From: Eutrigla gurnardus
Lineage: Eukaryota; Chordata; Actinopteri; Perciformes; Triglidae
Direction of reading: 5' to 3'
NCBI GenBank assembly: GCA_963514095.1
Contig: OY741268.1
Span: 9,227,300-9,291,299 of the forward strand
Length of the DNA: 64,000 nt
A program made the position numbers and the translations under genes. The notes under the pieces are model-generated. The model had not been told where the DNA came from and made no database searches. It was given only the letters and a program-made list of their open reading frames with translations. This document shows positions 1 to 12,437 of the stretch, piece by piece (the first letter of the stretch is position 1; the number at the start of each line of letters is the position of its first letter).

Positions 1-900
1 CATTACAACATCATCAGCAACACTGTCATCATTTTACAGCAGAGACAGAGCCAGAGAGCAGCGGCCTCATCTGTCAGCTGTGGACATCACTTCTCTTGAA
101 GCAAAACAAGTCACCAATTATAATAGTTATAATAGTCGTTATTGTTGTTTGCTTGTTTTTACAAGGAAGAAATTGTAATATGATATTCAAAATGTTCATG
201 TTGAATTTTTATTCCTCACTTGTTTTCCTTCATACACTAATTCATTATTAACTCAAAGATGATTTGAACACAAAGTTGTTAAAGCTATTAATTCATTTTT
301 GTATATGTATGTGAAGGATAACATATTGATAACATATACTTTGTTTAGAGGTTAAACACGGACTCTGTTGCCCATCTTCAGAATGTTATCACTGATGTAT
401 TCCTCATGCTTCCATGTTTCATGGCATTATATTAAAAATGCAGAGGTAGACTGACCAAATATGGTGGTTGTAACTAGTGTCACTCACATGACCAACCAAG
501 AAAGGTAACGAGTAATAAGAACCAGCAGGTCCGACGACGTGGTTATACATAATCATAAGCAGTGCTGTTTGTTGCAGGGAGAATGTGTCTTTTTGAGGCA
601 ACGGGTCTTTGGAACAATTCGTTTGTTTTTGGGATAACACACTGTTGACCTCCAGAACAGGAACACCGAACCTGGGTCCCGTGTTTTTAGATCCACCCTG
701 ACCTCCTCCCTACGCAGACGTAATCTCTATTTGCACTACGTCACCTGTCCTGGAACATGATTGAATGGATTACATATGACTGTAAATCCATTATTTACTC
801 TAATTTGGTCTCCACCAACTCTTAAGAAAACCTTTTACTACTTACCTGCTGGGTTTTCCACCAACTCTTGTCAGGGAAATTCTATCAAAACACTAGAAAT

Positions 901-1235
901 GAGCGGGGGCGACTGTGGCTCAGTTGGTAGAGTGGGGTTGGCGGTTTGATCCCCGCCCTTGTCACTGTGTCATGGTCGTTGTGTCCTTGGGCAAGACACT
1001 TCACTCAGCTTGCCTCGTGTGAATGTGTATGACTGCTGTATGTTTGAGATGGTGGTTGGAGGGGCCGTAGGAGCAGAATGGCAGCCATGCTTCTGTCAGT
1101 CTGCCCCAGAGTGTAGTTTACCACCACTGGTATGACTGTGTGTGAATGAATGGAACCTGGAACCCTGTCAGAGCGCCTTGAGTCTCCTGGAAAAAAGTGC
1201 CATACAAATCCAATCCATTATTCATTATTATTATT
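901..1235 (+). repeat. tRNA-derived SINE (common teleost type)
   Basis: The head carries a polymerase III box A (TGGCTCAGTTGG, 916-927) and a box B (GGTTTGATCCC, 943-953), spaced somewhat closer than in a real tRNA. The body has the familiar fish SINE phrase GTGTCCTTGGGCAAGACACT near 980-1000. The tail reads GAGCGCCTTGAGTCTCC, then a TACAAATCCAATCC stretch ending in ATTATTATT. The box spacing shows part of the tRNA-related head has been deleted. No clear target-site duplication was found, so the copy is probably old. It is a repeat and not a functional tRNA gene. Confidence 0.85.
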
Positions 1236-1829
1236 CAAAATAAAGATGCAGACACTGAATGTTGGCAACAACTGTCTCGCCCAACCTTTATGGGGTAATA
1301 ATAAAAACAACCAACTCAGATATGTGATTAATTTCACTTCCACTGCATTTCACCAGCACCTCTTTAACTCGGCTGAGGTTGATGACAGAAGGAAGATTGC
1401 TTGATTAAAATCAGAACAGTTAGCTAAAAAAGGCCAAAAATCTCCATATGGATGTAGAGTTAGTGATAATGCAATTCATTTGATCCATTGTTAATATAAT
1501 GTAACAATATTGATTATGCAGCTTTAACTTGGATAGTGTTTACGCTGCATCATTTTAGGTGACTGTATTGTTCTCTACTCGTTAGTTTTCCTCAACGTCG
1601 TCATTATCATGCATGAGGCGTCCAACTATAATTTATGTTATTTATGTCACGTCAAATTATGTTCAGCACCGTCATCAATATCCTCAGTTATGATCATTAT
1701 AATGTCGTTATCAGCGTGATGATTTATGGTCGTTTATAAGATCATCAGCACCGCCGCCGTTGACGCTGTTAAACGCTGCAGACAGACGGAGTCAGCATCG
1801 GCTGGGTCCGTCATTGGCAGCTGCCTCCG

Positions 1830-1978
1830 GTGTGTGTGTGTGTGTGTGTGCATTGAGGAGGTCATGTGACTCTGCAGGCAGCTTGGCCAGTGACCTGACA
1901 GGCAGGGTGACCCGAGCGGCTGGTAACAGCGTGGACGGAGACAGCAGCCAAAATTCATTTATTGCTCTCCTTCTCCTC

Positions 1979-2012
<34 letters not shown>

Positions 2013-2104
2013 ACACCCTCCTCCTACCCCTGCCTCCTCGGTGCCCTGCATGATTTGTTTTCTGATGTGTTTCACTGATGAGGGCGAGTCGCTTGGAAGG
2101 TCGC

Positions 2105-2148
<44 letters not shown>

Positions 2149-2180
2149 TGTGTATGTGTTTGCTTGTGTGTGTGTGTGTG
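1830..2180. repeat. GT/CA microsatellite cluster
   Basis: Three dinucleotide tracts lie within 350 bp: GT at about 1830-1850, CA at 1981-2010, and an imperfect GT tract at 2104-2180 with TTTGTG and TATG interruptions. Open frames made of repeated Thr-His or Val-Cys here are microsatellite artefacts. Confidence 0.95.
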
Positions 2181-4931
2181 CCTTTTCACGCAGCCTCTGG
2201 TGTACATGAATGCATCATGAGAGCAGAACTAACAGGAGATTGTTTGCTCTGTATTTCGCTTCTCCACCCGCCGGACTGTGATTGTGATCAGCACTCTCCA
2301 GATAAAGCGACGGTGGTGACTGCATTTGCGTATTTATGAATTGCTAATGCCGCTATTTATCACGCCGCTCGTCGCGGTTTAGCATATTGAAAGTCATGGT
2401 TAGCGGTTTTACATTTAGAAGGTGAGAATTTAAGCGTGATCGACTATCATTTGTCATTCTAATTTATGAGAGATTAATGATCTCCTCCCCTGCACTGAGC
2501 TAACGGCTGAATAATTCTCACTTTTACCATTTCAAACTGTGTTGCTCATCCAGGCATTCATAGGAAATGTAACCGAGGCCAGAGAAAGGTCAGATGTCGG
2601 TTTTGGTCACTTCAAAAAGTCCAAAAAGTTATGCAAAAATTAAAAAAACAAAAGTAAGATCCTGTTCATCCCGTTCCACTCTGTAGCCTGACTTCAACTT
2701 TCTCAGGAAATAATCTGTTCTGTTTACAACCATTGACGGCGAGTCGAGAGGAAGAAGTCCTGATGGCTGAGACTGACGGCTGCTTCACTGGACGTCTGAG
2801 TGCTGCAAAGTGAAAATGTTCCAGCACCCAGATGAATTATTCCTCATCAACACAGTCCATAACTTCCTCTTCACTCTGGGAAAAGTTTGGCTGAGGCAGA
2901 ACCAAAAATAAAACATTTATGTCAGGAAAGAAATCCCATTAGCCTTCAAATCAATTTTGCAGACATACATGTTTATGAGCCATGTTTAGGCTCAAATGTT
3001 CAAAGAGGATTTTGATCAGATAAGTGAATGACTGGCAAGATGTTTTAAAAAAAAATGACAATGTCCTTCTATCCATTCCATCATTTAATCTTCTAACTCT
3101 TAGTTGTCTGACATTTCTACGTCAGATTCTTTTCACAAATATTTTTTTCAAACTATGCTGATATTAACTTCCTTGGCTCCAAAACCTATTATATTTAAAT
3201 AAAATGAAATATTCATAGTGAAGATTTTTAAGGATGTATAAATGATGCATCTAGAATATTTCATATCTTACAAAAATCCAGCCCAACATATTTGATATAG
3301 TTGTTAAATGTGACATCCACCAGACGGTTCAAGCAGAGTTTAAAGATGTCAGTCAAAGTAAAACAAAAAGTGAAATTCTGCAGCATCTGATGCAGACGAG
3401 GTGCCTTAATGTGATGAAACAGAATGAGATTCAGTTTACGCAATAATGTGATTGTTGCATCATGTTTCTGACATTTTGAACAAGAAAGAAATGTAACAAG
3501 CCAAACTTAGTTTTTAATGTAGATGTATATATTTCAATCATAGTTGCTCGAAACAACACGTCATTTTCTCTGCGTGTTGCTAGTTTGTACTACATCAGCG
3601 TCCACATTCAATGATTTGCAGAAACAAACAATGCCAACCTGTTTTCCTGATGACTAGGCTGGATTATTCTGATTACTGTAATTAATCCTGGGCGTAAAAC
3701 TGAGTGTAATAAAAGGCTAGAAAGTTCTTCCTCTGCCTTGTTGGTTAAAAAGCTCATTGTGACGCTGCAGTCAAATGAAATGGGTCAGCAGCTTATTTTT
3801 AGCCCAGATCACACTGCTGTCCGTGCTCGGCCTCCAGGCGCAGCGAGATATGATGCAATCAAATACAGGCCGCACTACAAGTGGCCGCTAATGCAGTTCC
3901 ACTGTAAGGCCACGGGTCAGTTCGGTCCTCAGAATGAAGTCACTGTCAGTTCACTTTCAATCTCACTCAAGCAGCAAAGTATTTCATTTCAAATCCCACG
4001 ACTTGCCTCTTTAACATGTTCAAGCAGCCCGTAATACCAGAACTAAAAGCTACATAAATAACTGAACGTCACACTGTTTCACCTCAATGAATGGATGAGT
4101 TAGTGAATCAGAGTTAGTCGTAACAATAGGACATAAAAAGAACATAAAACCTTCATGATGATGATCATTGTAGCTATATCACATCATACGTTTTACAATA
4201 TTTATGAAAGAAAAATCCTGTCTGATGAATCTAAGGGGGAAGTAGTGGCATCGGCAGTGTGTGTTCTACCTTTTCTACTTCTATGTTGAAGTTTTAGACC
4301 TTGAGTTTGAGGACATTTAGGAAAGTCACACTGTCCACTTTGCTTTGTCTCATTCATTCCCTCTAAAATCTCTCTGTGAAAACATCTCCTTCAAACAAAT
4401 GTTTGTATTCAGCTTCTTCATCTTAATTTTGTCATTAGCGGTTAGCTCCATTAATTAGCCAATCAGGACTGAGCTCTGGACCGGCAGCTCCTGAACATTT
4501 CAAAACAGGTTTGTTGTTCACAATGTGGATCGGTGACTAGAACGCCGATCTTCAGATCTTGAGCTGATAATGATCAGCAGCTGATCAGATGGGACATCGC
4601 TAACGGCAAGCCTACGGGCTACAATACAGCGGCAGAGGGAAAAGTCAACCTGGAGCGTTTTGTGTTCACAATGCAAAGGTTAAACAAACTGCAACGTGGA
4701 ATTTACACCAACCGTACTCAGACCGGTCTCATGCTGCTCAAATGCACAAACAATTGTTGAGGTTACAATTAAGTTTTGGATAAAGTTGTGAAGTTCACTT
4801 GGTTAATGAAGCCCCTCAGTACGGTACAAATACTGAACCCTATGGTAACCAGGGAACCAATTACTGAGCTTTCTTTGTTCTATTCATTTGTATTTGTTCT
4901 AGTCTTTCAAATTGTTTCTCAGGCAATATTC

Positions 4932-5013
4932 CATTCAATTGTATTTATAGTGTCATATCACAACAAGAGTTATCTCAGGACACTTTACAGATCGAGCAGG
5001 ACGAGAACATGAT
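4932..5013 (-). repeat. LINE 3' tail fragment, reverse orientation
   Basis: Read on the minus strand, the fragment runs from a CTGTAAAGTGTCCTGAGATA block to a terminal TGACACTATAAATACAATTG block. The same end is found in the larger LINE copy at 47497-48217, also on the minus strand. It is therefore a severely 5'-truncated retrotransposon insertion of only about 80 bp. It has no coding potential. Confidence 0.7.
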
Positions 5014-6638
5014 TTTCAGTACCAAATACCAAAGTAAAACGCCTGAATGGATCATCTGTGTTGATAGTTTGTGTCTGTGTGTGGAGTCTTATTGACTGTT
5101 AAAGCTTGAATCATTGTGCATCTCTGGGGTATGGGGGTTTTGGCCATTATGAAGAGAGCTTAATAAGGTAAAGAAGTTAAAGACGTCAACTGTGCAAATG
5201 CCACGGCCTTATTGTAAAATCAATGTGGCACTCAGCTTTACACAGAGCTGGTTAAGTGAATTAGAGCAGAGGTTGAAATACCTACCTTCAGAGAGGATGT
5301 GTCTGTAATAATCACTAATGCATTTACACTCCTGTAAAAGTTGTACACTTTTAATTCAATTAAAATAAATCTAAATGAGATGAAATGACAAGTCGTATTT
5401 GGACAGGTCTTGCTTTTTGCCCAGTGCATGCTGGGATAACCTCCAGGAATGCAGAGATCGAAAAACTAAAAACTATCGTAAAAAACTAGTAGAAAAAATC
5501 CTTTCATTTGCATATCATTTCCCAGCATATAGATGACATAAAACTATTATTTAATCATGGATATTTTTTCATAATAGGCTCCTTTTCTGCGATAATAACT
5601 TATAACCTATGTTATGTCCATGTATTAAATATGAAATGTATCAAATTCAGGCAGAAATATGCTCTCAAAGTACATTTAATTTCATTCTGACTTCAAAGTG
5701 GACCCTGAGACTTGCAGGTATAGGTTAAAAGTAAAGTAGACTGAGATTCAGACAATTGTTATAATTGATTAACGTACAAAACATACAATTAAAATGCTCT
5801 CCTCAAAGCCACAAGACAGTCGGACAACTCATTTTACCTGGCTGATCATCCAAACACACTTCCTTCAAACTGGACAGGAACTAACACTCATTACCATCTT
5901 TGTTATTGCTTCCACTGATCCAACAATCACCAGCTCTAGTTGAGAGTTTGAAAGAGACGCTGAATAAATAACAGAGAAAAAAGAAAATGAGCACCAGAAC
6001 ATTTCTGGTATAGTGTATGTTTTAAATATTTATGCGATTGGTTCATGCCTTTATCCACGGTGTGAAATCTGAAAAACTGACTCTCTCTTTCAACATGTAT
6101 TATTCATTTTCTGTGTGAAAATACTGGAAGAAAATATTGACATGCTTGTTTATCACATTTAAAAAGTGTCTCTTGTGTAAAGACATTTAAGCGTAAACAA
6201 ATGGTCTACCAGTTATGGAGAGACTGTTGAAAGAAAATGTGACTCAATTGATGGTTTATTGGTTCAGGCCTCAGGTTGGTTCCCAGAAGTTTGGGTGCAA
6301 ACTTTATGGTAACCTTAATGCAAATCAAGGTTGTTATAAAGCCGTTCTGACCAGAGAGGACGCTTTATATGGTCAGTGTATCGTCAGGCTAGTGTGACCT
6401 TTAACCCTCATCTCTCTTGGGTTCTTGCATCACTGCCAGACTGCTGATGATGAATTGCTCGGGAGGTGAAAGTCAACAACTTGTACAAAGAATGTTGATG
6501 TATTATGACGACAAACAATCTCATCTTTCTGCCTGTCAAACGTTCTCTTTCTCATTACAGTCCGATCACAGCGTTGCACACAGCACTCTCCGCCTAATGC
6601 ATCTTTGCTCTAACTGAATCTACCTTTCTGTCTTACAG

Positions 6639-6763
6639 CCTGGCAGCGTCGAAAGAAGCTGCGGCGAGGAAAGCTGCCTCCCCGATGCCGCCCTCCGAGT
6701 TCCTGGACAAACTCATGGGCAAAGTCTCGGGTTACGACGCCAGAATCCGACCGAATTTTAAAG
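6639..6763 (+). CDS. glra1: glra1 exon 2: N-terminus of glycine receptor alpha-1
   Basis: This is a coding exon of the glycine receptor alpha-1 subunit, a Cys-loop pentameric chloride channel that mediates fast inhibition at glycinergic synapses of spinal cord and brainstem. The acceptor is TCTTACAG at 6631-6638 and the donor is GGTAGGAG at 6763-6770. The first base finishes a split codon, then the frame reads LAASKEAAARKAASPMPPSE followed by FLDKLMGKVSGYDARIRPNF and K. LAAS is the end of the signal peptide, and the FLDKLMG segment is the N-terminal helix. The close match to the start of human GLRA1 and, from memory, zebrafish alpha-Z1 (AAARKAASPMPPSEF) identifies alpha-1 rather than alpha-2, -3 or -4. 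The last base G opens a phase-1 codon completed by exon 3 (GT). Confidence 0.95.
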
Positions 6764-7040
6764 GTAGGAGCTGCCGCCAAGACTCAGTCGGATAAGACCG
6801 GAATGTAGCCAAACAATATCCTGGTAATGTGTTGTTTCTGCATTTCATTACCTCCTCTAAATGCCTTTTTAAGGGTTTAGTCAAGGTTGTCACCAAGGAA
6901 GGTTTGTATTCACCTGTTTTTATTTCAAGAAAAAAGTTTAATTACAGACTTAACCAAAATGATGTTGCTTTGTGTTTAATCATTTAAATGTTTTTTTGGT
7001 TGTTCTCAATCTGTCAATCTCTTTCATTTGCCCTTTGCAG

Positions 7041-7052
7041 TGTACAACAAAG
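7041..7052 (+). other. glra1: Candidate 12-nt in-frame microexon (weak)
   Basis: A strong pyrimidine-rich acceptor ends in TTTGCAG at 7040. Twelve bases (TGTACAACAAAG) follow, then a donor-like GTAAATCT. Joined to exon 2 and exon 3 it would keep phase 1 on both sides and add V-Y-N-K. It lies only 277 nt after exon 2. An acceptor and a donor 12 nt apart can easily occur by chance in an intron this size, so this is a possibility only. Confidence 0.15.
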
Positions 7053-8121
7053 GTAAATCTGCCCATTGCTCAACTTGTTATGTCTAGAATTAGGATACTT
7101 CAGGTGTCCAACCTCCGAAACCCCATTCATTTTAGAAACCCTGTCCCTGCACTTTGAGCCCCAATAAAGAACCATTAAGAGATTTCGGGATGAGTAGTTA
7201 TCATGTTGCTGGCTACATTCCTTGGTATCCACAAAGTATCCTGAGTGCTTGTTTTGGTGGTCAAGGTAATGTGCCTCTCTCCCACAAGTCTGCTGCTAAA
7301 CATGATTTCATATTGATGATGATGCTGGTGATGTTAATATAATATTTAGTGACCTCTCCCTGAATGGAAGCCCCCTTAAAGACACATGTCACAGGTTTCT
7401 ATATTAAACTTGCTCATATTAGGAACACGGTCTGGACATTGATACGTTTGTATGACATTAAGAAAACTGGGGCAACCCTCCATATTCATTAAAGTTTATG
7501 AATAATACAGGAAAAATAGGGAAATCCAAAAATGAAGTTGAAGTAATCGGAACACAAATTTCAGTGCACACCGAACCAAAAGTGGAATTGGAGTTTCACC
7601 TTGTGTTTTTCCAACATTAACTGTAAAAATGTTACATTTGAGCCTTGTTGCATGTTACATACTGACTTATCTTAGTTTTCAGAATGGATGTGAGTAATTT
7701 TATCGCTGTCTTATTTAGTTGGGCAGGTCATTTGTGTGTTTTGAGTGTACAAAATAATAATACCCTTGTAATATTCCACCTTAGTGTTTGTAAACCTCCA
7801 CTCTAATCCCCAGTATCAAAATGCCTTTTCCCTGCTCTATTCTACATCCAGTCATATAACTTAATTTCATTTTTATACATAACATACAGGTGTCTTCCTT
7901 GACACCTTGTGATCTGGAGAGAAAACTGATTCTACTGTAATAATTAAATAGCTCTGGACATGAACACCGGTTCAATCATGAACAGAACATGTTCTTTCCC
8001 TCCAAGTTTTATTCAAATCAGAGCAGTAGGTGAAATATTCTGAACTTCAGTTGTATCAGTATATTTTTGGTAGAATTTCCTCAAAAGCACATTAAAGGTG
8101 TGGCAATTTCCTTTGGTTCCA

Positions 8122-8311
8122 CAGTCTCACGGCAGTTCGGGAAGTAGTTACAGAATTGAAACAAGTGATTTGTGTACAAGAGACACCTAATTGACTTTCT
8201 GGTGGCATTTTCTTTCTGCTGATCTACATGAAAAAATGGACAACCCATGTCCCTGTACAGGAAACCAATAGATTGTGTTTTGTAACTATCTCACAAACTG
8301 CCATGAGACCA
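8122..8311. mobile_element. Hairpin-type MITE-like repeat (~190 bp)
   Basis: The left end CAGTCTCACGGCAGTTCGGG and the right end, read in reverse complement as GGTCTCATGGCAGTTTGTGA, are imperfect inverted repeats. The similarity runs about 30 bp inward, as far as AGTTAC on each side, so the whole segment could fold as a long hairpin. The same left end (CAGTCTCACGGCAGTTTGTG) recurs at about 39803, at the head of another dispersed repeat. It has no coding capacity. The transposon superfamily is not determined. Confidence 0.65.
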
Positions 8312-11300
8312 ACTTTATTGTGCTTACTCATTCAGATGTAATACTGTCATACAACATAGCCAACAGAGGCCTAGAATACTACTATGAACCTCGACTATTG
8401 GAACGGATAAAACCTGGAGGGTTGATGCACGGTGTCTTATTACTGATTGGCTGATCTCTTCTTCAACCTATAGTCGGTTTAACAGGTGGAATTAATGGGG
8501 CTCCTGATGTTCTGTACACTGAAAACACCGGGATTCAGACTGCTAGAATGTGCAGCAGTGAACCACAGCTTATGTTTCTGAATGCTGTCATGGAGCTTTT
8601 TTTTTCTCTTTTTGTTTTGCTGAGCCCATAATGGCATAACCCATTATATGGTGATCTTTGTAAGTTGGGTATCGCAGCTCATGCAAGATGGATTTGGGAT
8701 GAGGGGAGGAGGCGGGGGTACCGTGACTATGTATTGTTGAAGCTTCAGCGGCTGAAATACAGCTGAAACTGCTCATCCTTCTTGACCTGCCGATGTGTTT
8801 TGCGAGTCATCGTCGTGAGTCAATTTTGGAGATCATTTTTTATTTTTGGGAAATTTGATTTCTCCTCAGCTCTGGTTGGCAGCAATCCAGTGTGATTTAT
8901 GGCGATTACTGCCGCACTGACCTTTACAAATCAGGATTTAATTGGGCCGATGTGACCGTTATTTGAATTTATGGCTTTTATGTTTTTTTTCCCATTCTTC
9001 TAATGTGATGTCATAAAAAAAAAGTTAAATGCAGATGAAAGTACTCTCTGGCAATGTATTCAAGATGTAGATGATAAAAACAATTATCCAGCAGACTTTA
9101 GTGACCTTTCAAAATTTCAACCCTTACATAAATGTAGAAATAATGATAATGGATCTTCCTAAACAGGTATGATATTATCTTTGACCATTCTTTTGGGGTT
9201 AACGTCTGGCTAAGTAATCTGTGATGAAGACGTACAAACTGAGGAGGGTGAGCTCATCTTTTATGTAATCTGCAAAACTAATTGTGTCAGAGGCCATTGT
9301 TAACAGACGGGGCCTGATGTGGATTTCCAGACTCTGTCATGACTGTCAGGTCGACAGAGCGGCATAGCGTGAGCTCAACGACTTGCTCATTCATGCTGTT
9401 TCTTTTTTTCTGTCTGTGTCCCCTACCAGCTAACTATGCCACTGCTTTCCCGCCAACACATTCATGAAATAAACAGCTTGACGGCTCTGCTCCTTAACAA
9501 ACTCTCGGGGGGAGGAACAAAAAGAACATGTTCTCGCACAGCAAGTGAGCGAGTCATTGGGGGTAATGATAATTCGAGATTCTTATTGTGATGTACTTTA
9601 TTGTACAAACTTAACTTTTGAAAAGCAGTAAAGAGTACATGAGTCACAAATAAAATAAAATGAAATAAAGTAAAAATAAATAGTAATACAATAACATTAC
9701 AACACTATGGGGTCCTGGAACCCTAGTTGGAGAAACATAGTTTGGTATAAGAATAATAATCACACATGCAAATAACACTGATCATAAAAATGTTGATATA
9801 TCAGACAAGCTAACTAGCATAGATGCCATAGCAGGCCAGCTAACTAGCTCACAAACTAACTATCTTATGACATTAATCTGATACATGGACGGGGATATGT
9901 ACCCATAAATCCATCAATCTGACTGCTATACAACATTAAATTACAAGCCAGCACGACTGGACACCTGCTCATATTATGAATAAGAACAAATACGTCTATA
10001 CACTAATTAAATAAATAACCGGGCTGGTGCATTCAAAGCTATCTCCCATGTAAACTGTCTTCAAATGAGTGTTGCTTTGTTGCTGAGTCACATTCATCAA
10101 CATCATAGCCTACAAGCATGATTGGCTTGGAAAGAGGCCACGTGAGAAGAGATGCGTAAAACACAAATGCAGCATTCAGCCTGTAATCAATTAAAATGAG
10201 ATAGCACGGATTAAAACCAACTATTAATTGCAAGTGTCAAAAAATGGTCCAATGATTGTACACTATGTCACTTTTGGGCACCAGTGATGGACCATCGTAC
10301 AGACAGCAAAGTGATCATACAGATACGATAATGATCATACATCTACAACACTGTAATGAAGGCTAGTCAAACTACATGAATGTTGTGAACCATACACAGT
10401 GAAAATAATAGTTAAAGAAGAAAATATGCTGAAAACTCACCATTTTAAACACCAGTAGTAAGCTAAACTTGCTTCCACTCACTAACTACATTTTAAACGT
10501 ATTTGTCATATTTCAACAGCAAATGCAATCCAAGAAAAAATGGGCTACATTTTCACTTTTAACCAAATTTGCATTGCAGTTTTGTTCTGTATGTAATTTT
10601 AGGAGACCAGCATATGACAGCCCCCTGAAGAGCAATGTCTGTTTTACTTTTAAAATACAAACATACATTAAGTAAACAGACTACAACTTTATCATGCAAC
10701 TAAATGTAAAGGGGCATCTTCCCTCAGCACATGGGGAAGAAAGCCCCAGGGAGATGATGCCTCTACAAACTATTACATTTATTTTCATATTTTGATATTA
10801 ATCTTACATTAACTGCAACATATGTGTTACTTGACACTCACACCACCATGGATGCGTATAGCAAAGACTTCAAGCTTGCTAGCTGATGCTACAGCTTGGT
10901 AATATTGCTAGCTGTAACGTGATTACCATAACAGAAAGTCAGCTAGCTCTAATAATACATTTCTTACCATTGGTAAGCTATATACGTTATGGTGTTAGGT
11001 GATGGTGCACATCTCAGAAATGTAACATCAGCATTGTTGCTCATTGGGGCCCTCCCTTAAAATGTATTCATTTATATTTTTTGTGAAATCATTTTTATGC
11101 GAGTATCTACTTTTGTGCTGTCAAAATATATCAGTAAATTACCTCAAAACCAATTCTTTGGATTTCCTGCCACCGGTAAAATGATTTTGACGCTATTCAA
11201 AGATTAGCAAGGCAACGGCATTCAAAAAAGGGCTGAAATGAAAATGAGCTGTAGCAGAAAGGGAATAATAGGGGAGGGAGGGGGGCAGCTTACTCTGGTC

Positions 11301-11599
11301 TACCCTACTAAATCAGGACAGCATGACAGTGCAGCTAGTTTGCCTCATCCGCCTACACACCTCATCAAATTAGCACCAGCCGCGCTAATTTCGGATGGAG
11401 GGCGGGGGAGGGAAACATTAGATAGAAGTGACGGGATTCGCTGCGAGCTACAAATGTGCCAGCAAGAGAGGAAATTACACTGATCATGACCGGGGGTCCG
11501 CTGCATGGACAACACGCTTCCGATTGTTTTAGCAGGTTCCTCCGTCGGAGAGAGAGGAAAGCAAATGTTCCTGACATATTCGGGACAAGCCATCTATAA

Positions 11600-12060
11600 T
11601 CCATGAGTTCATCCATTCATTATTTCATTCCCTCTTCCTGCTTTTGCTCTTTTTTCTTCCCTTCTTTGATTCCCTTCTTTCATCCTTCATTCACAGACTC
11701 ATTCATGTTTATTACATCCACTGGTCCTTTCTTCATTGTCCTTCTGTCTTCCTTTTTGTGGTGCTTCATGTATTCTTTCCATTCTCTTCTCTCTTCCCTT
11801 CTTCATTATTCGTGTTGTTTTCAATCTTTCATTCTCTCTTAGTATTTATTCCTTTACTTAACCATAAATCTTCCATCATTTAACAACTTATATCTTTCTG
11901 TAATCAGTCATTTTCAATTTGTGTCTTCCCCATTAAAAGTAATCTGTGTAGTCATTTGTTCGATCACTCTTTGTTCCTACCTTCTACCTTTTTCTTTTAA
12001 TTGTTCATTTCCATTTCCCTCCTTCGTCCCTTTCCAACAGGTTTTTTTTTATTGCCTAAT
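11600..12060. repeat. Pyrimidine-rich low-complexity tract
   Basis: About 450 bp of the + strand are dominated by T and C, in degenerate TTCATTC, CTTCCC and TTTCTTCC words. This is low-complexity simple sequence and not coding, although overlapping open frames rich in Ser, Phe and Leu run through it. Confidence 0.8.
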
Positions 12061-12381
12061 CCTGAAACATCCATGTTCCTCTCGCATGGATGAAAGACAA
12101 GGTCATTAGTACAGTGATCGCATTTTCTCTCCTTTGACCTCCCCCTTTCCTCCCCCGGGCCTCCTCGGTATTCGAGTCTTGTTTACCGAACCCACTGATT
12201 CATGAACCAAATTGGACTCCTTTGACCCAGCTGGCAGACGGAAGCCGAGCTCACAGAGCAAGAAGAGGCTGTGCAGTTCCTCAACAGGCGAGGACAGGGA
12301 GAGTAGTAGAGCGTCAAACGCCGGGCTTTTCTAATCTACTAGCCCTGCTAATGAATGGTGCCGCACAGATAAAAGAGTGTG

Positions 12382-12384
<3 letters not shown>

Positions 12385-12434
<50 letters not shown>
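12385..12434. repeat. (GA)n microsatellite
   Basis: A perfect (GA)25 tract. A short imperfect GT stretch follows at about 12456-12492. Confidence 0.97.

Positions 12435-12437
<3 letters not shown>

Larger units (their letters stand above)
1..6638 (+). other. glra1: glra1 intron 1 (3' part)
   Basis: This is inferred to be the 3' part of the intron before exon 2, ending in the acceptor TCTTACAG at 6631-6638. It is AT-rich. It holds a tRNA-derived SINE (901-1235), (CA)n/(GT)n microsatellites (1830-2180) and a LINE 3' tail (4932-5013). I looked for the expected signal-peptide exon (a short hydrophobic segment ending in a split codon whose last base is the C at 6639) and did not recognise it, so exon 1 is probably upstream. 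Apart from the listed repeats I see nothing definable in 1236-1829, 2181-4931 or 5014-6630. The short open frames there have no family resemblance and no coding composition. Confidence 0.7.

Noticed and set aside
901..960. tRNA gene
   Set aside because: Box A and box B are present, but no cloverleaf can be formed, the spacing is too short, and a SINE body and tail follow.
1..6638. Signal-peptide exon of glra1
   Set aside because: I searched for a short hydrophobic coding segment with a donor in the right phase, resembling the L-W-E-T-I-V-F-F type of start, and found none. It is probably upstream.
9560..11240. Possible large transposon suggested by repeated GCTAGCTAAC-type words
   Set aside because: No matching ends, no transposase signature and no second copy in the window were found, so no call is made.
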